A stretch of 64,000 bases of DNA from an uncultured Pseudomonadales bacterium (GCA_949372635.1 CASIAB010000004.1:124001-188000); one strand, 5' to 3'; shown: positions 19,020 to 28,634, counted from the first letter of the stretch. Notes: generated by a model from the sequence alone, not told the origin. A program made the numbers and translations.

Positions 19020-19356
19020 AAAGGCTCTTCTGGCTACAGTGAATAGGAAGACTTATTTAGTACTTGTTGCTCCTCGCTAGGCGACGTGCGAAAGCGACTT
19101 GGTCACTGAAATTTGGCGCAGGAAAAGGCGAAAAGACCCAGTTTTACTGACCGTGAACACTGACAGATTTTTTCCTCCGTACAGCTTAACTATCCCATTA
19201 ACCGGCCCGGAATTGCAAGGGCTTATGGGTGGGATTACCGACAAAGGACCAGCAAAGTCAGCTGGCCTGAGGTTTGGTCGAATGCAGCCGTGAATTACCC
19301 ATTTTGGGGCCAGATATTACCCTAAATAAGAGCCGGCTAGACTGGTTACCGGCAGT
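19020..19356. other. Intergenic region upstream of the MoxR/Bat operon
   Basis: 337 bases between the Nudix stop and the DUF4175 start, both on the minus strand. It should hold the operon promoter, but I cannot point to a good -35/-10 pair on the minus strand. A 64-codon open frame on the plus strand (19099-19293) has no ribosome-binding site or recognisable protein and is not called. A hairpin at 19332-19353 is listed separately. Confidence 0.5.
19332..19353 (-). terminator. Hairpin after the Nudix gene, possible terminator
   Basis: GCCGG and CCGGC (19332-19336 and 19349-19353) form a 5-bp GC stem just after the Nudix stop codon. On the minus strand it is followed by CTCTTATTT, a poor U tract. 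It could partly separate the Nudix gene from the operon downstream. Confidence 0.35.
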
Positions 19357-19938
19357 TTAGCAGCCCATCTCCTGAGGACGGTAATAAGTTGAATCCTTAG
19401 GAAACACACGAATATTTCGTCGACTGGCGTCTTCGAGCAGTGCTTCTAGACTGCGATGCATCTCGATATCCCGCAGCGTCACCATCGTTGGCCGTGGCAA
19501 GACCCATTTATCAGCCCCTGCATCCGCCAGGGCATCGCGTGGCGTAATCCAGCGATGCTCCAGGATTTCATCGTTGTCTACCACGACTGTAACTCGCTCT
19601 TTAAGCGGGTATAGGAAGAACCAGGTGCAGAACCGCCTAGGCAGCTTTGGAGGTGTAGTCCAGTGGGCCGTATGAACCAATTCATCGATATCGATATCGA
19701 TGCCTGCCTCCTCTTTCGTCTCCCGAACTGCAGCACGCAACGCGGCCTTATACTCCACTCCATCGCCGTCGAGCGCGAAATCTGCCGCATCGACGCGGCC
19801 CCCTGGGAATACCCAGTGGCCTCCGTGAAAGATTAGCTTGGAGTTTCGCCTAAGTAAAAGTATCTCAAGATCCGCCTTGTTAGCCGTTTCTCGAATAACT
19901 ACCACGGTTGCCGCCGGTACGGGCTTGATATCTGCCAT
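19357..19938 (-). CDS. Nudix hydrolase
   Basis: 193 residues. The ATG at 19938 is chosen because AAGGA lies 5 bases upstream; a TTG at 19983 is less likely. The Nudix box is present in expanded form: GGRVDAADF..., then AAVRETKEEAGIDID near residue 85, giving the REx2EExG core that binds Mg2+. The N-terminal strand VVVIRE and the motif WVFPGGRVD are typical of the NUDT8/NUDT19-like or CoA-type branch, with an insertion of about ten residues between the GG and the RE core. The likely role is cleavage of a nucleoside-diphosphate-linked compound; the substrate cannot be predicted. It is divergent from the SDR gene. Confidence 0.88.
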   Translation of the reverse strand: MADIKPVPAATVVVIRETANKADLEILLLRRNSKLIFHGGHWVFPGGRVDAADFALDGDGVEYKAALRAAVRETKEEAGIDIDIDELVHTAHWTTPPKLPRRFCTWFFLYPLKERVTVVVDNDEILEHRWITPRDALADAGADKWVLPRPTMVTLRDIEMHRSLEALLEDASRRNIRVFPKDSTYYRPQEMGC

Positions 19939-20102
19939 TGTCCTTATATCCACCTTGTTTCTCTGAGAAAAAGGCTGGCCCAACCAGACTAACCCAAAGC
20001 CTATTATAGCAATGACGCCAACGTATTACTCTCAGCTTTTACAACATGCAGCATCACACGCATTGCAGCAGGAGCGCCATCAGCATAGAATCCCGCCCAC
20101 AT

Positions 20103-20132
20103 TTGAAAGAGCCTGCTGATGGAACCTATTAT
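20103..20132 (+). promoter_or_regulatory. Sigma70-like promoter for the SDR gene
   Basis: TTGAAA (20103-20108) and TATTAT (20127-20132) are separated by 18 bases and lie 45-74 bases before the SDR start codon, inside the divergent Nudix/SDR interval. Both hexamers are close to consensus. Confidence 0.5.
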
Positions 20133-20176
20133 AAATGGGCAGGCCTAGTCGATTCAGCAATAGCAGGAGAAACGGT

Positions 20177-21049
20177 ATGAAAATCAATTTCGAAGGTCAA
20201 GTAGCGATAGTAACGGGTGCTGGCGGCGGATTAGGCAAGCAGCACGCCTTAGAGCTGGGTCGACGCGGTGCAAAATTAGTGGTCAATGATCTTGGCGGTT
20301 CGGTAGACGGCAGCGGAGGCTCAGCCTCAGCCGCCGAACAGGTAGCACAGGAGATTCGCGATAATGGCGGCACGGCAGTGTCGAGCGATGCATCGGTTAC
20401 TGATTTCGAAGCAGTTCAGGCGATGGTTGATGAAACCTTGGAAAAATGGGGTCGCATCGATATTTTAGTTAATAATGCCGGCATCCTGAGAGACAAAACT
20501 TTTTCAAAGCTAGAACTAGAGAACTGGCATGCTGTTGTTGATGTTCATCTTACCGGCAGTCTCAATGCAACGAAGTGTGTTTGGCCCATCATGGTCGAAC
20601 AGAAGTACGGTCGCATCATTATGACCACGTCCACTTCGGGTCTGTTTGGAAATTTCGGTCAAGCCAACTACGGCGCTGCAAAGCTAGGGCTGGTTGGATT
20701 TATGAATACACTGCGTTTCGAAGGCGCCAAGTATAACGTCTTCACTAATGCAATAGCACCCATCGCCGCCACGAGAATGACAGTCGAACTGCCAGGCTTT
20801 GAGGACAGCGCCGAGAAACTAGCTCCTGAACTCGTTACACCAGCCGTAGTTTATCTCTGCTCGGAAAAAGCTCCCAATGGCCGCATCATTCAGGCTGCTG
20901 GCGGACGGTACTATTCTGCTGACGTCAGAGAAAATGTTGGCGTAGACCTCGGTCTAGGCGCATCAGTCGAGGATATCGAAGCAAATATCGAGACTATTCT
21001 CGATATGACTAGTAATGCAGGCATTCTCGAAAGAACGCCCCATCGCTAG
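20177..21049 (+). CDS. Short-chain dehydrogenase/reductase, MFE-2-type hydroxyacyl-CoA dehydrogenase-like
   Basis: 290 residues from the ATG at 20177, which has AGGAGA 7 bases upstream. The Rossmann motif TGAGGGLGKQHA is at residues 13-24, NNAG near 95, and the catalytic Ser and Tyr-x-x-x-Lys as TSTSG and YGAAK near 155-180. The DLGG segment after the second strand followed by a Gly/Ser-rich loop (SVDGSGGSASAAE) is characteristic of the (3R)-hydroxyacyl-CoA dehydrogenase domain of peroxisomal multifunctional enzyme type 2 and its bacterial relatives. Likely NAD(H)-dependent oxidation of a 3-hydroxyacyl-CoA. Acyl-CoA dehydrogenase and ligase genes occur elsewhere in the window but not next to it. 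Confidence 0.85.
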   Translation: MKINFEGQVAIVTGAGGGLGKQHALELGRRGAKLVVNDLGGSVDGSGGSASAAEQVAQEIRDNGGTAVSSDASVTDFEAVQAMVDETLEKWGRIDILVNNAGILRDKTFSKLELENWHAVVDVHLTGSLNATKCVWPIMVEQKYGRIIMTTSTSGLFGNFGQANYGAAKLGLVGFMNTLRFEGAKYNVFTNAIAPIAATRMTVELPGFEDSAEKLAPELVTPAVVYLCSEKAPNGRIIQAAGGRYYSADVRENVGVDLGLGASVEDIEANIETILDMTSNAGILERTPHR

Positions 21050-21071
21050 GGCTAATATCTGCTTAGGCAGA

Positions 21072-21701
21072 TTAGGAGTCTCGCGCCTGATCTGCCTGAA
21101 CCTTCTGAATAGATTCACGCTCATCCATCAGATCCATTAGCGCCTTGATGTTTGGCTGCTCAATCAACACATTCCAATTTAGTGCCTTCTTGGACACTAT
21201 GGTTGCTAGGCTTACGCTAAATCTGTAGTAAAAATCCGCGTAACTCATCTCTTTTCCCGCCAAATAGGGATCAAAACCCGCCAACTGCTGCAATGAGGCA
21301 AATCCTTTTTCCAGCTGGAGCTTAACCTGTCCTTTCAGCTCAGCCGTAGCCGGATTGCCGAAGAACACATCGCCATACAAGCGTCGCGCCGGCAATTCGA
21401 TATAGAGCTCAAGATGTCTTATCAACTCCTTGACCTTTGCTTGGGCAAAGAGATTCTCTGGATAAAGTGAAGGGCCAATTTTCAGACTATCAATATAGTC
21501 GATCATGACACCAGTTTCGCTTAACAAGCCGTCCTCCGTTTCCAGGAAGGGCACTTTTCCCATCGGACTCTTAAGCAAGAACTCCGATTCTTGATTTGGC
21601 AACACATGAACTTCCTCGAAATTCATTCCCTTTTCTATCATGATGGCCTTAACCATATTGTAATAGTTACTATAGGTCATACCGTGCAGTTTAATTGTCA
21701 T
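21072..21701 (-). CDS. Glutathione S-transferase family protein
   Basis: 209 residues. An N-terminal thioredoxin-like domain (MTIKLHGMTYSNYYNMVK; KSPMGKVPFLETEDG with the cis-Pro near 52; SETGVMIDYID near 63) is followed by an all-helical C-terminal domain with AGKEMSYADFYYRF near 150, the usual N-capping region. It should conjugate glutathione to electrophiles or act as a thiol transferase; the substrate is unknown. A GGGGGAG ribosome-binding site precedes the ATG. It converges with the SDR gene; a short hairpin (ATCTGC/GCAGAT, 21057-21072) lies between the stops. Confidence 0.88.
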   Translation of the reverse strand: MTIKLHGMTYSNYYNMVKAIMIEKGMNFEEVHVLPNQESEFLLKSPMGKVPFLETEDGLLSETGVMIDYIDSLKIGPSLYPENLFAQAKVKELIRHLELYIELPARRLYGDVFFGNPATAELKGQVKLQLEKGFASLQQLAGFDPYLAGKEMSYADFYYRFSVSLATIVSKKALNWNVLIEQPNIKALMDLMDERESIQKVQADQARDS

Positions 21702-21841
21702 TGCTCCCCCAAAGTCACTGTCCGTGACTTATTATTAAATCGCTCCAGTCACTGCTGACTTATTCGATCACGCACGCTAAGCTGATGCGCTAAATTATGC
21801 CAGAATTATTCCCCGATTGATTTGCAATAAAAGAAACTTTG

Positions 21842-23005
21842 ATGAATTATCGAATTATACTGCTCTCTGCCTACGACGCCATGAGTCATAAAATCTGGCG
21901 CGGCAGACTTCTCGAGATGTTTCCCGAGCACACTTGGACTCAACTCGTACTGCCGCCGCGTCATTTCAACTGGCGGATAAGAGGAAATAGCTTGCAATGG
22001 GCTTTAAACGAAAAAGACCTGCTCAATCAAGGTTACGATTTGCTCATTGCTACTTCAATGGTTGACCTAGCAAGTCTTCGTGGGTTCATCCCGTGCATCG
22101 CACAGTTACCCACCTTGCTCTATTTCCATGAGAATCAGTTCGTTTATCCGTTAGGCAGCAAGCACAGAAGCAACAACGTAGAACCGCAGTTAGTCCCGCT
22201 CTATTCTGCCCTCTGTGCGGATGCCATTGTCTTCAACAGTAATTACAACCGATCCACTTTCTTGCAAGGGACCAGAGAATTACTGAAAAAATTACCAGAC
22301 CAACTTCCTCCGGAACTGCTTGAGAAAATTGAGAAGAGCGAAATCCTCCCAGTTCCATTAGAAGAATTCCCATCCGAGCCAGTAACGTCTGCAATGCTAG
22401 AAAGACCTAAGCAGATTCTCGACGTGGTCTGGAATCATCGTTGGGAGTATGACAAGGGACCGGAACTGTTACTGTGTTTAGCGCAGGCAATCCTTACACA
22501 ACGATTACCAATCAGGCTCCATGTAGTCGGGCAACAATTCAGATCTTCCCCTGCAGAATTTGAGAAAATTGCAACACTTCTAGAGCAGCATGCTGCCGAC
22601 CTTTCGATCGATCAGGGTAGCTTCGGTTTTGTCGAGAAGCGAGAGAGGTATATATACCTGCTTAAGAACTGTGAAGTCGTACTTTCCACCGCATTACATG
22701 ATTTTCAGGGTCTTGCTATTCAGGAAGCCTGCACATTAGGCTGCACGCCTCTTGTACCTGACGCGCTGGTCTATCCCGAATACATAGATAATAAGTTTCT
22801 CTATACTTTCAATAAAGGCATCAATGAAGGTAGCGGGGACGAAGCGAATTGCGCGGAAATCCTCAAGCAACTTGAGATTTGGCAAACAATGCTAGCAAAT
22901 AATATAGCACTGCCAAGGGTCACTTTAGATGATTTTTCTCAGAAGGCACTTCGACCCAAGTATGCGGAGCTTTTGGAAAAGCTTTTTCGAGCAGAGAAGA
23001 AGTAG
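21842..23005 (+). CDS. GTDC1-like glycosyltransferase (putative tRNA-queuosine mannosyltransferase family)
   Basis: 387 residues; the ATG at 21842 follows a TTG that could extend it by one codon. The N-terminal domain (about 1-170) matches DUF3524, the family of human GTDC1: ILLLSAYDAMSHKIWRGRL-like start, LIATSMVDLASLRGF near 65, LYFHENQFVYPL near 93. The C-terminal half is a GT4-type GT-B domain (WNHRWEYDKGPELLL near 200; STALHDFQGLAIQEACTLG near 282). GTDC1 (QTMAN) attaches mannose to queuosine in tRNA-Asp of animals; that this bacterial member does the same is inference, helped by the tgt gene 6 kb downstream. GDP-mannose is the expected donor. It converges with mltD. Confidence 0.82.
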   Translation: MNYRIILLSAYDAMSHKIWRGRLLEMFPEHTWTQLVLPPRHFNWRIRGNSLQWALNEKDLLNQGYDLLIATSMVDLASLRGFIPCIAQLPTLLYFHENQFVYPLGSKHRSNNVEPQLVPLYSALCADAIVFNSNYNRSTFLQGTRELLKKLPDQLPPELLEKIEKSEILPVPLEEFPSEPVTSAMLERPKQILDVVWNHRWEYDKGPELLLCLAQAILTQRLPIRLHVVGQQFRSSPAEFEKIATLLEQHAADLSIDQGSFGFVEKRERYIYLLKNCEVVLSTALHDFQGLAIQEACTLGCTPLVPDALVYPEYIDNKFLYTFNKGINEGSGDEANCAEILKQLEIWQTMLANNIALPRVTLDDFSQKALRPKYAELLEKLFRAEKK

Positions 23006-23010
23006 CACGA

Positions 23011-25308
23011 TTACTCTGCCTGCTCAACGAGTGGGAAAGCGATTTTCTGGCCGATTTGTATGCGATTAAAATCCAACTCAGGATTATACTGCCGCACTAA
23101 CCAGATAGGAGTTGAATAGCGATCCCTCGCGATGGCGCCGATATTATCGTTTCGCTTAATTTCATATTGCTCGACACCCTGGATGCGGTAATTGCTAAAA
23201 AACCCTCGCTGCAAAGTCGAATGAAATTCTCGACGCTTAAGCTCGAACTCCGCAATATTCACACTCGAGAAATCCAGAGCCAGGCGCTTCCCCACAATAA
23301 CTGGGTCGCGAAATGCCATATTGTTTAACCTGCGCACATCCCAAGCACGAATTCTCAACCAATCGGCGAAATGCCCTAGTGTTTCTGATGCTTGTACTTC
23401 AACAGTATTATTACTCGCTACGGTGTAATCTGACGGATCAGCAGACAAATTTTCGACGAGCTGTTCATTGCTCTCACTAACATCTATCACAGGGTCCAAT
23501 GCCTCAGCCGTACTCTCTTCATCGGAAACTGGGGTGTCTAATTCCTGATTGTCTGGCAATACCGCTGCAGGAGGCAGGCGCACCAAGGCGAGCCTCTCAA
23601 CTTCTATTGGAGGTGCTACTGGCGTGTCACTCCCTGGATCCGTGCGTGCCACGACCCCCTCTGCCAACTGAGTCTCCACAGTCTGTGTCGGCGCATTAGC
23701 AGCATCCATCCCTGTTAGCTGAACCCCAGCATCGCCTTGGACAGGCATCATTAGCTGCTGTCCTGGATAGATTCTATGTGGGTCTCGTATCCCATTCACA
23801 CCCAAAAGCGCCTGCTCAGTTACACCATAACGGCCAGCGATTAGTGAAACAGTATCGCCTCTGCGAACTGTGTAAGATCCGTCTTTGAGAGTAACAGCTG
23901 CAACCGAAGTGGGTTGGCTATTATCCTGAGGAAGCAAGAGCCGCTGGCCGATTTGAATCCTGTTCCGGCTCTTCAGTTGATTCAAAGAGGCAAGCCTTGT
24001 GACAGACGTATTAAAGCGCCTAGCGATCACCGATAGGCTGTCGCCACGCTCAACCACATAGGCTATATCTGGAGTCTGTACTGGGAATTTGAAATCGGCA
24101 AGCACCATCGCCAAGATATCACCCGAGGGAACAACCTCTTCGCGCATCTTGATTTTGAAACCCGCTGGAATTCTTTTACTCCCCTCCCACACGACAGGGC
24201 GAAGCGCTAGATTGTCAGCGCGTAGTTGCTCCAAGCTAATACCAACAGAGCTAGCAAACACTTCAGCATCGATGAAAGCGTCTGTCTCGACCTCTCTAAA
24301 ATTTGGCGCAGGATTAAAACGTACAGCGCCGAAGTGTTCCACAGCATTTCTTTCCACCTCATTGACAGCGAGAAATTGCGCGTAGAAATTTCGCGATGCG
24401 AATCCAAATGATCGACCCTTATATTTTGCGACGATTTTTTCGATATCGGTAGTTTCCGTTTCCCTTACGGCTCTGGCGATTCCACCAGCTCCGTGGTTAT
24501 AGGCAGTTAGCGCCAAAGGCCAGGTACCGAGCACGCTGTAGTTATACTCAAGCAGGCTCATCGCAGCGCTGGTAGCTGTATAGGGATCCATCCGCTCATC
24601 GACTATATGGTCGATGCGCATAAAGCGTTGACCAGTGGCGCGAGTGAACTGCCACATACCTGCAGCCGAAGCGCTAGAAAAAGCACCCGGATTGAATGAC
24701 GACTCGACATGAGGAAGCACTCCGAGCTCCGCTGGAAGATCTTTTTCTCGTACCACATTGTTTATGTGCTGACGGTATGCGCCTGATCTTTGCAATCCAC
24801 CAAGGAATCTATCTGACTGACCCAACTGCCAGCGAACATTGGAAGCAGCTGCGCGCAGAGTCTGGTTACTTACGTCAATTGGCCACAGTGCGAGAATCTC
24901 ACTCTGTGAATCTGTAAGCTGTCCACGTTCTCCAGTCGCAAGCACTCGCAAGTCTTCCTGAATTTGGCTACGCCTAGCCTCAATCGCGCGGCGGTTTAAG
25001 CGCAGATCAGTATAGATAACATCTAGATTCTGTGAGTCGTGAAGAAAACCACTCTGCGTGTCGATTTCGGTATATACACGAACCCAAAAGCTTATGGCTG
25101 GCTCTAATTCAGCAGGTCTGGGAAATAATGCGGGGTCTTGGGCTAACGATTTGAGCGGCGCAAAGAGAAATAACTGCAGAAATAGCACTGAAAATACGAG
25201 ACGCCAACCAAAAAGAACCTGCTTAGCGCGCTGAGGTGGTTGCCCTGAGTGAATCAATCTGAACTGCCCTCTATGAACATTAGATGTTGACGGGCTAAAA
25301 CATAACAA
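23011..25308 (-). CDS. mltD: Membrane-bound lytic transglycosylase D-like protein with LysM repeats
   Basis: About 765 residues. An N-terminal hydrophobic segment near residues 32-55 serves as signal or anchor. The SLT domain has LPHVESSFNPGAFSSASAAG near 195-214 with the catalytic Glu near 201, and LTAYNHGAGG near 260. LysM units follow at about 415-460 (YVVERGDSLSVIARRF) and 475-520 (YTVRRGDTVSLIAGRY); a degenerate one (QASETLGHFADWLRIRAWDV) and a final one (YEIKRNDNIGAIARDRY) complete four. It should cleave murein glycan strands to 1,6-anhydro products. The start is uncertain: the first codon is TTG with no clear ribosome-binding site, and another TTG near 25255 would shorten it. Confidence 0.9.
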   Translation of the reverse strand: MLCFSPSTSNVHRGQFRLIHSGQPPQRAKQVLFGWRLVFSVLFLQLFLFAPLKSLAQDPALFPRPAELEPAISFWVRVYTEIDTQSGFLHDSQNLDVIYTDLRLNRRAIEARRSQIQEDLRVLATGERGQLTDSQSEILALWPIDVSNQTLRAAASNVRWQLGQSDRFLGGLQRSGAYRQHINNVVREKDLPAELGVLPHVESSFNPGAFSSASAAGMWQFTRATGQRFMRIDHIVDERMDPYTATSAAMSLLEYNYSVLGTWPLALTAYNHGAGGIARAVRETETTDIEKIVAKYKGRSFGFASRNFYAQFLAVNEVERNAVEHFGAVRFNPAPNFREVETDAFIDAEVFASSVGISLEQLRADNLALRPVVWEGSKRIPAGFKIKMREEVVPSGDILAMVLADFKFPVQTPDIAYVVERGDSLSVIARRFNTSVTRLASLNQLKSRNRIQIGQRLLLPQDNSQPTSVAAVTLKDGSYTVRRGDTVSLIAGRYGVTEQALLGVNGIRDPHRIYPGQQLMMPVQGDAGVQLTGMDAANAPTQTVETQLAEGVVARTDPGSDTPVAPPIEVERLALVRLPPAAVLPDNQELDTPVSDEESTAEALDPVIDVSESNEQLVENLSADPSDYTVASNNTVEVQASETLGHFADWLRIRAWDVRRLNNMAFRDPVIVGKRLALDFSSVNIAEFELKRREFHSTLQRGFFSNYRIQGVEQYEIKRNDNIGAIARDRYSTPIWLVRQYNPELDFNRIQIGQKIAFPLVEQAE

Positions 25309-25387
25309 TTATGCGAGTGATCGCCAAGTGCTATTTATCGCAGAACTAGCCCGGCTTGGACAAATGTCTGCGTGTTACGAACTCTCA

Positions 25388-26341
25388 CTAGGGAATATCG
25401 TCCAATTCGGCGCCTTCTTTTACGGGCAACATCAAATCTTCGCGGGTCACATTCATGTACAAAATGACATTCGAGGCGATATAAATTGAAGAGTAGGTGC
25501 CGATCACAACACCGATAATAAGCGCCACCGCAAATCCCTGAGTAGATTCGCCACCAATGAAAAGAATAGAGAAGAGCACCAGCAGTGTAGTCAATGAAGT
25601 AATCAAGGTACGTGATAGAGTTTGATTGAGAGAAGTATTGACCATCTCAAGCGGAGTGCCCTTGCGCAGGCGACGAAAATTCTCGCGAATACGATCGGAT
25701 ACCACGATAGTGTCGTTCAATGAATAACCAATGATTGCCAACAGCGCAGCCAATGTATTCAGGTTGAATTCGATTCGGAACAAAGAAAAGATCCCGAGAG
25801 TAATAATAAGATCGTGCGCAAGAGCCACCACAGCACCCACCGAGAACTTAAACTGGAAGCGCATGGCGATGTACACCATAATAATAGCGAGGGCCACCAG
25901 CATGCCGATGCCACCCGATTCAACCAGTTCTCCACCAACTTTCGCGCTAACGTAGTCGGAGCCTAATAGCGAGATCTCACTTCCACTGCTGCTCTGTAGG
26001 AGTTCGGCAATAGACTCTCCAACGATAACTGCTTGCGCAGCCTGCTCGCCTATTGCAACAGTCTCATCTACTGGCAGAAGAATTCGGATATCGCGATCGG
26101 AGCCGAAAGTTACAACTACCGCATCTTCATAACCGTTATCACGTAGCGTCTGATTAACATCTTGGACGACGACTGCTTCAGAGTAGCTCAAGCGCACCGA
26201 TGTGCCGGAGGTAAAATCCAGGCCAAACTCCAATGAGTTTAACGCCAGCGATACAATGGAAACAATTATCAGAACAATAGATCCTATGCCCGCAATCTTG
26301 CGCACACCCATGAAGTCGATTTGTTTTTCAGTTAGTAACAT
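25388..26341 (-). CDS. secF: Protein translocase subunit SecF
   Basis: 317 residues. TM1 lies at about 17-36, the small periplasmic domain at about 37-140, and five TM segments follow. Conserved motifs are FGLDFTSGTSVRL near 40 and GYSLNDTIVVSDRIREN near 205, the SecF signature. Together with SecD and YajC it uses the proton gradient to finish protein export. Its ATG lies 6 bases after the secD stop. Confidence 0.97.
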   Translation of the reverse strand: MLLTEKQIDFMGVRKIAGIGSIVLIIVSIVSLALNSLEFGLDFTSGTSVRLSYSEAVVVQDVNQTLRDNGYEDAVVVTFGSDRDIRILLPVDETVAIGEQAAQAVIVGESIAELLQSSSGSEISLLGSDYVSAKVGGELVESGGIGMLVALAIIMVYIAMRFQFKFSVGAVVALAHDLIITLGIFSLFRIEFNLNTLAALLAIIGYSLNDTIVVSDRIRENFRRLRKGTPLEMVNTSLNQTLSRTLITSLTTLLVLFSILFIGGESTQGFAVALIIGVVIGTYSSIYIASNVILYMNVTREDLMLPVKEGAELDDIP

Positions 26342-26347
26342 ATGTAT

Positions 26348-28243
26348 CTATTTTCCCGCCGCTATGTTCAGGTCGTCTTGCTTGACCTTCATCCTGTAAC
26401 TACCGATGGAAAGAGTCTTCCCAGACTTACCACCATAAATCAAATTCACAATTGCTCGCGTGCCGACGATGGCAGTAAACATAGACGTGATAATTCCGAT
26501 CATCAAAGTGATTGCGAAGCCGCGCACTGGACCGGTGCCGATCGTGTAGAGTACTGCAGCAACCAAGAAAGTAGTCAGGTTAGCATCGATAATAGTCGTG
26601 AATGCACGGTTGTATCCCGCGTCGATGGCCTTTTGCGCTGGCGCGCCTTCACTCAACTCCTCACGAATTCTCGTGAAGATGAGCACATTCGCATCAACCG
26701 CCATGCCCACTGTAAGAACGATACCAACGATACCTGGCAGCGTCAGTGTTGCTGGGATTATCGAAGACATCACCGCTACAATCATCAGTATATTCATGAT
26801 AAGTGCAGCATTCGCGGCCATCCCAAAAGTGCGGTAGTAGAACAGCATAAAGAGTACGACGAGACCGGCCGCTACTTGCACGCCCAACAAGCCCTGATCG
26901 AGATTTTCTTGGCCCATCGATGGCCCGATTACTGATTGCTCAACAATCGTCATAGGGGCCGCCAGAGATCCCGAACGAATAAGTGGAGCAAGATCGCTCG
27001 CCTCACGCGCAGTCAACCCAGTAATGCTAAATTGTCTGCCCAGCGCCTGTATAATTGTGGCGTGCATAATGAGCTCTTTGTCTTCATAGAACTCAATATC
27101 TTCGACTTCTTCACCCGCTTCATTCACAGTTGTGATGGTGCGTGATTTTGTTTCAATCAAAAGTATATCCAAGCGTCGGTTCACATTGTCCCGAGTAGCG
27201 CGGTTCATCTGATTGCCGCCCTGCGCATCCAAACTCAAATTCACCGAAGGCTGGCTGTTCTGGTCTAGTTGATAAACCGCATTGCTTATACGATCGCCCT
27301 GCAGGACTACATCGTTATCGACATTGACCGGCACACCATCGTACAAATAAGTCTCGTAGCTAAGGCTCGGCGCACCTAGCTCGGATTCAAGGTGAAATTC
27401 CAAGGTGGCGATACGCTGCAGGATCCGGATTGCCTGTGCTGGGTCTTGCATGCCCGGCAATTCCACCACGATTCGGTCCGAACCCTGTTGTTGCACAGTT
27501 GGTTCTGACACGCCAAGCGTGTCGACACGATTCAGCAAAGTAGTTCTATTGGCCTGCAGGGTATCTGTTTGAATCTGCAGCGCTACTGCAGGCGTCATGC
27601 GCATATCGAGGATAAAGACGCCTTCTGCTTCGCGGCTCTGGAACTGTAAATCTGGAAAACCTTCAACCAGTTCCGATCTAGCTTGACTCCGATCGTCGTC
27701 GTTCGCAAAACGCACCTCTAGGTGCGAGATTGATATCAGGTTTAGACCACGACTTCGAATTCTTTGCTCTCTTAAGATCGTTCTAACATTGCTGAGGTTA
27801 TCTTCCATACGACGCGTCAGTGCCGCATCCATATCTACTTCCATCAGGAAGTGCACGCCGCCTTGCAAGTCCAAACCAAGGTTCATTTTGCCTGCGCCCA
27901 TAGCCTGCAACCAAGCAGGTGTAGTGGGTGCTAGATTTAAGGCAACAATATAACTATCACCCAAGGCTTCTTCGATAGCCGTCTTCGCACGCAATTGATC
28001 ATCGAGATTATTCAGGCGAATCAGGATGCTCTCGCTATCCACTTCCTCTCCGAAGAAATTGACTTCTGCAGCTTCCAGCGCAGACATAATCGTAGGCAAA
28101 TCTCCCGCGCTCAACTCGGTGAGTTCATGGGAAACTTGCAAGGCAGGATCGTCGGGATAGAGGTTTGGCAGGGAATACAGAAATCCCAAGATAACTACTA
28201 CAAGAATGAGAATATTTTTCCAGGCCGGGTACTTATTTAACAT
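26348..28243 (-). CDS. secD: Protein translocase subunit SecD
   Basis: 631 residues, close to the E. coli length. TM1 lies at about 8-26; GLDLQGGVHFLMEVDMD near 118 is the D1 signature; the periplasmic P1 domain runs to about 460; five more TM segments carry MAVDANVLIFTRIREEL near 520. It is the motor partner of SecF. Downstream coupling to secF and upstream spacing to yajC (64 bases) indicate one operon. Confidence 0.97.
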   Translation of the reverse strand: MLNKYPAWKNILILVVVILGFLYSLPNLYPDDPALQVSHELTELSAGDLPTIMSALEAAEVNFFGEEVDSESILIRLNNLDDQLRAKTAIEEALGDSYIVALNLAPTTPAWLQAMGAGKMNLGLDLQGGVHFLMEVDMDAALTRRMEDNLSNVRTILREQRIRSRGLNLISISHLEVRFANDDDRSQARSELVEGFPDLQFQSREAEGVFILDMRMTPAVALQIQTDTLQANRTTLLNRVDTLGVSEPTVQQQGSDRIVVELPGMQDPAQAIRILQRIATLEFHLESELGAPSLSYETYLYDGVPVNVDNDVVLQGDRISNAVYQLDQNSQPSVNLSLDAQGGNQMNRATRDNVNRRLDILLIETKSRTITTVNEAGEEVEDIEFYEDKELIMHATIIQALGRQFSITGLTAREASDLAPLIRSGSLAAPMTIVEQSVIGPSMGQENLDQGLLGVQVAAGLVVLFMLFYYRTFGMAANAALIMNILMIVAVMSSIIPATLTLPGIVGIVLTVGMAVDANVLIFTRIREELSEGAPAQKAIDAGYNRAFTTIIDANLTTFLVAAVLYTIGTGPVRGFAITLMIGIITSMFTAIVGTRAIVNLIYGGKSGKTLSIGSYRMKVKQDDLNIAAGK

Positions 28244-28307
28244 ATTATGCTACCAGCTAGCTTTTTATCGTCGGTGAATAAACGCGTGCTACTAAGGTAT
28301 GACGCAA

Positions 28308-28634
28308 CTAGATCTGACTAATTGTGCCCTTAGGCAGAACCGCCGCGACTGAGGATTTTTGCAATTTGAGTACTACATTTTCCGCAACTTCAACGGCGAT
28401 ATAGTCATCTGTTACATTGGCAACTTTACCCATCAGGCCTCCAGAAGTCATTATTTCGTCTCCTTTAGAGACACTGGTAATAAGCTCTTTATGTTCTTTG
28501 GCGCGTTTAGACTGAGGACGCCACAAGATCAGATAGAACAGTACGAACATACCGCCGAATAGAATCAAATTATAAGTCATCGAGGGCTGCCCTGCGGCTT
28601 CTTGGGCATAGGATACGGGGAAGATTAAATTCAT
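28308..28634 (-). CDS. yajC: Sec translocon accessory protein YajC
   Basis: 108 residues. One TM segment at about 23-41 (LILFGGMFVLFYLILWRPQ) ends in the family motif RPQSKRAKEHKEL, followed by the conserved small domain (VSKGDEIMTSGGLMGKV). It binds SecDF. AGAGGG about 6 bases before the ATG is a good ribosome-binding site. The gap of 232 bases to tgt may hold its own promoter. Confidence 0.96.
   Translation of the reverse strand: MNLIFPVSYAQEAAGQPSMTYNLILFGGMFVLFYLILWRPQSKRAKEHKELITSVSKGDEIMTSGGLMGKVANVTDDYIAVEVAENVVLKLQKSSVAAVLPKGTISQI

Noticed and set aside
19099..19293. 64-codon frame upstream of the MoxR operon
   Set aside because: Starts within the expected promoter region, no ribosome-binding site, no family.
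21057..21072. ATCTGC-TTAG-GCAGAT hairpin between SDR and GST genes as a terminator
   Set aside because: Stem of only six bp and no U tract; mentioned with the GST gene only.
26342..26935. 197-codon open frame antisense to secD
   Set aside because: It lies wholly opposite the well-conserved secD 3' end, has no ribosome-binding site and gives a low-complexity His/Arg-rich peptide.
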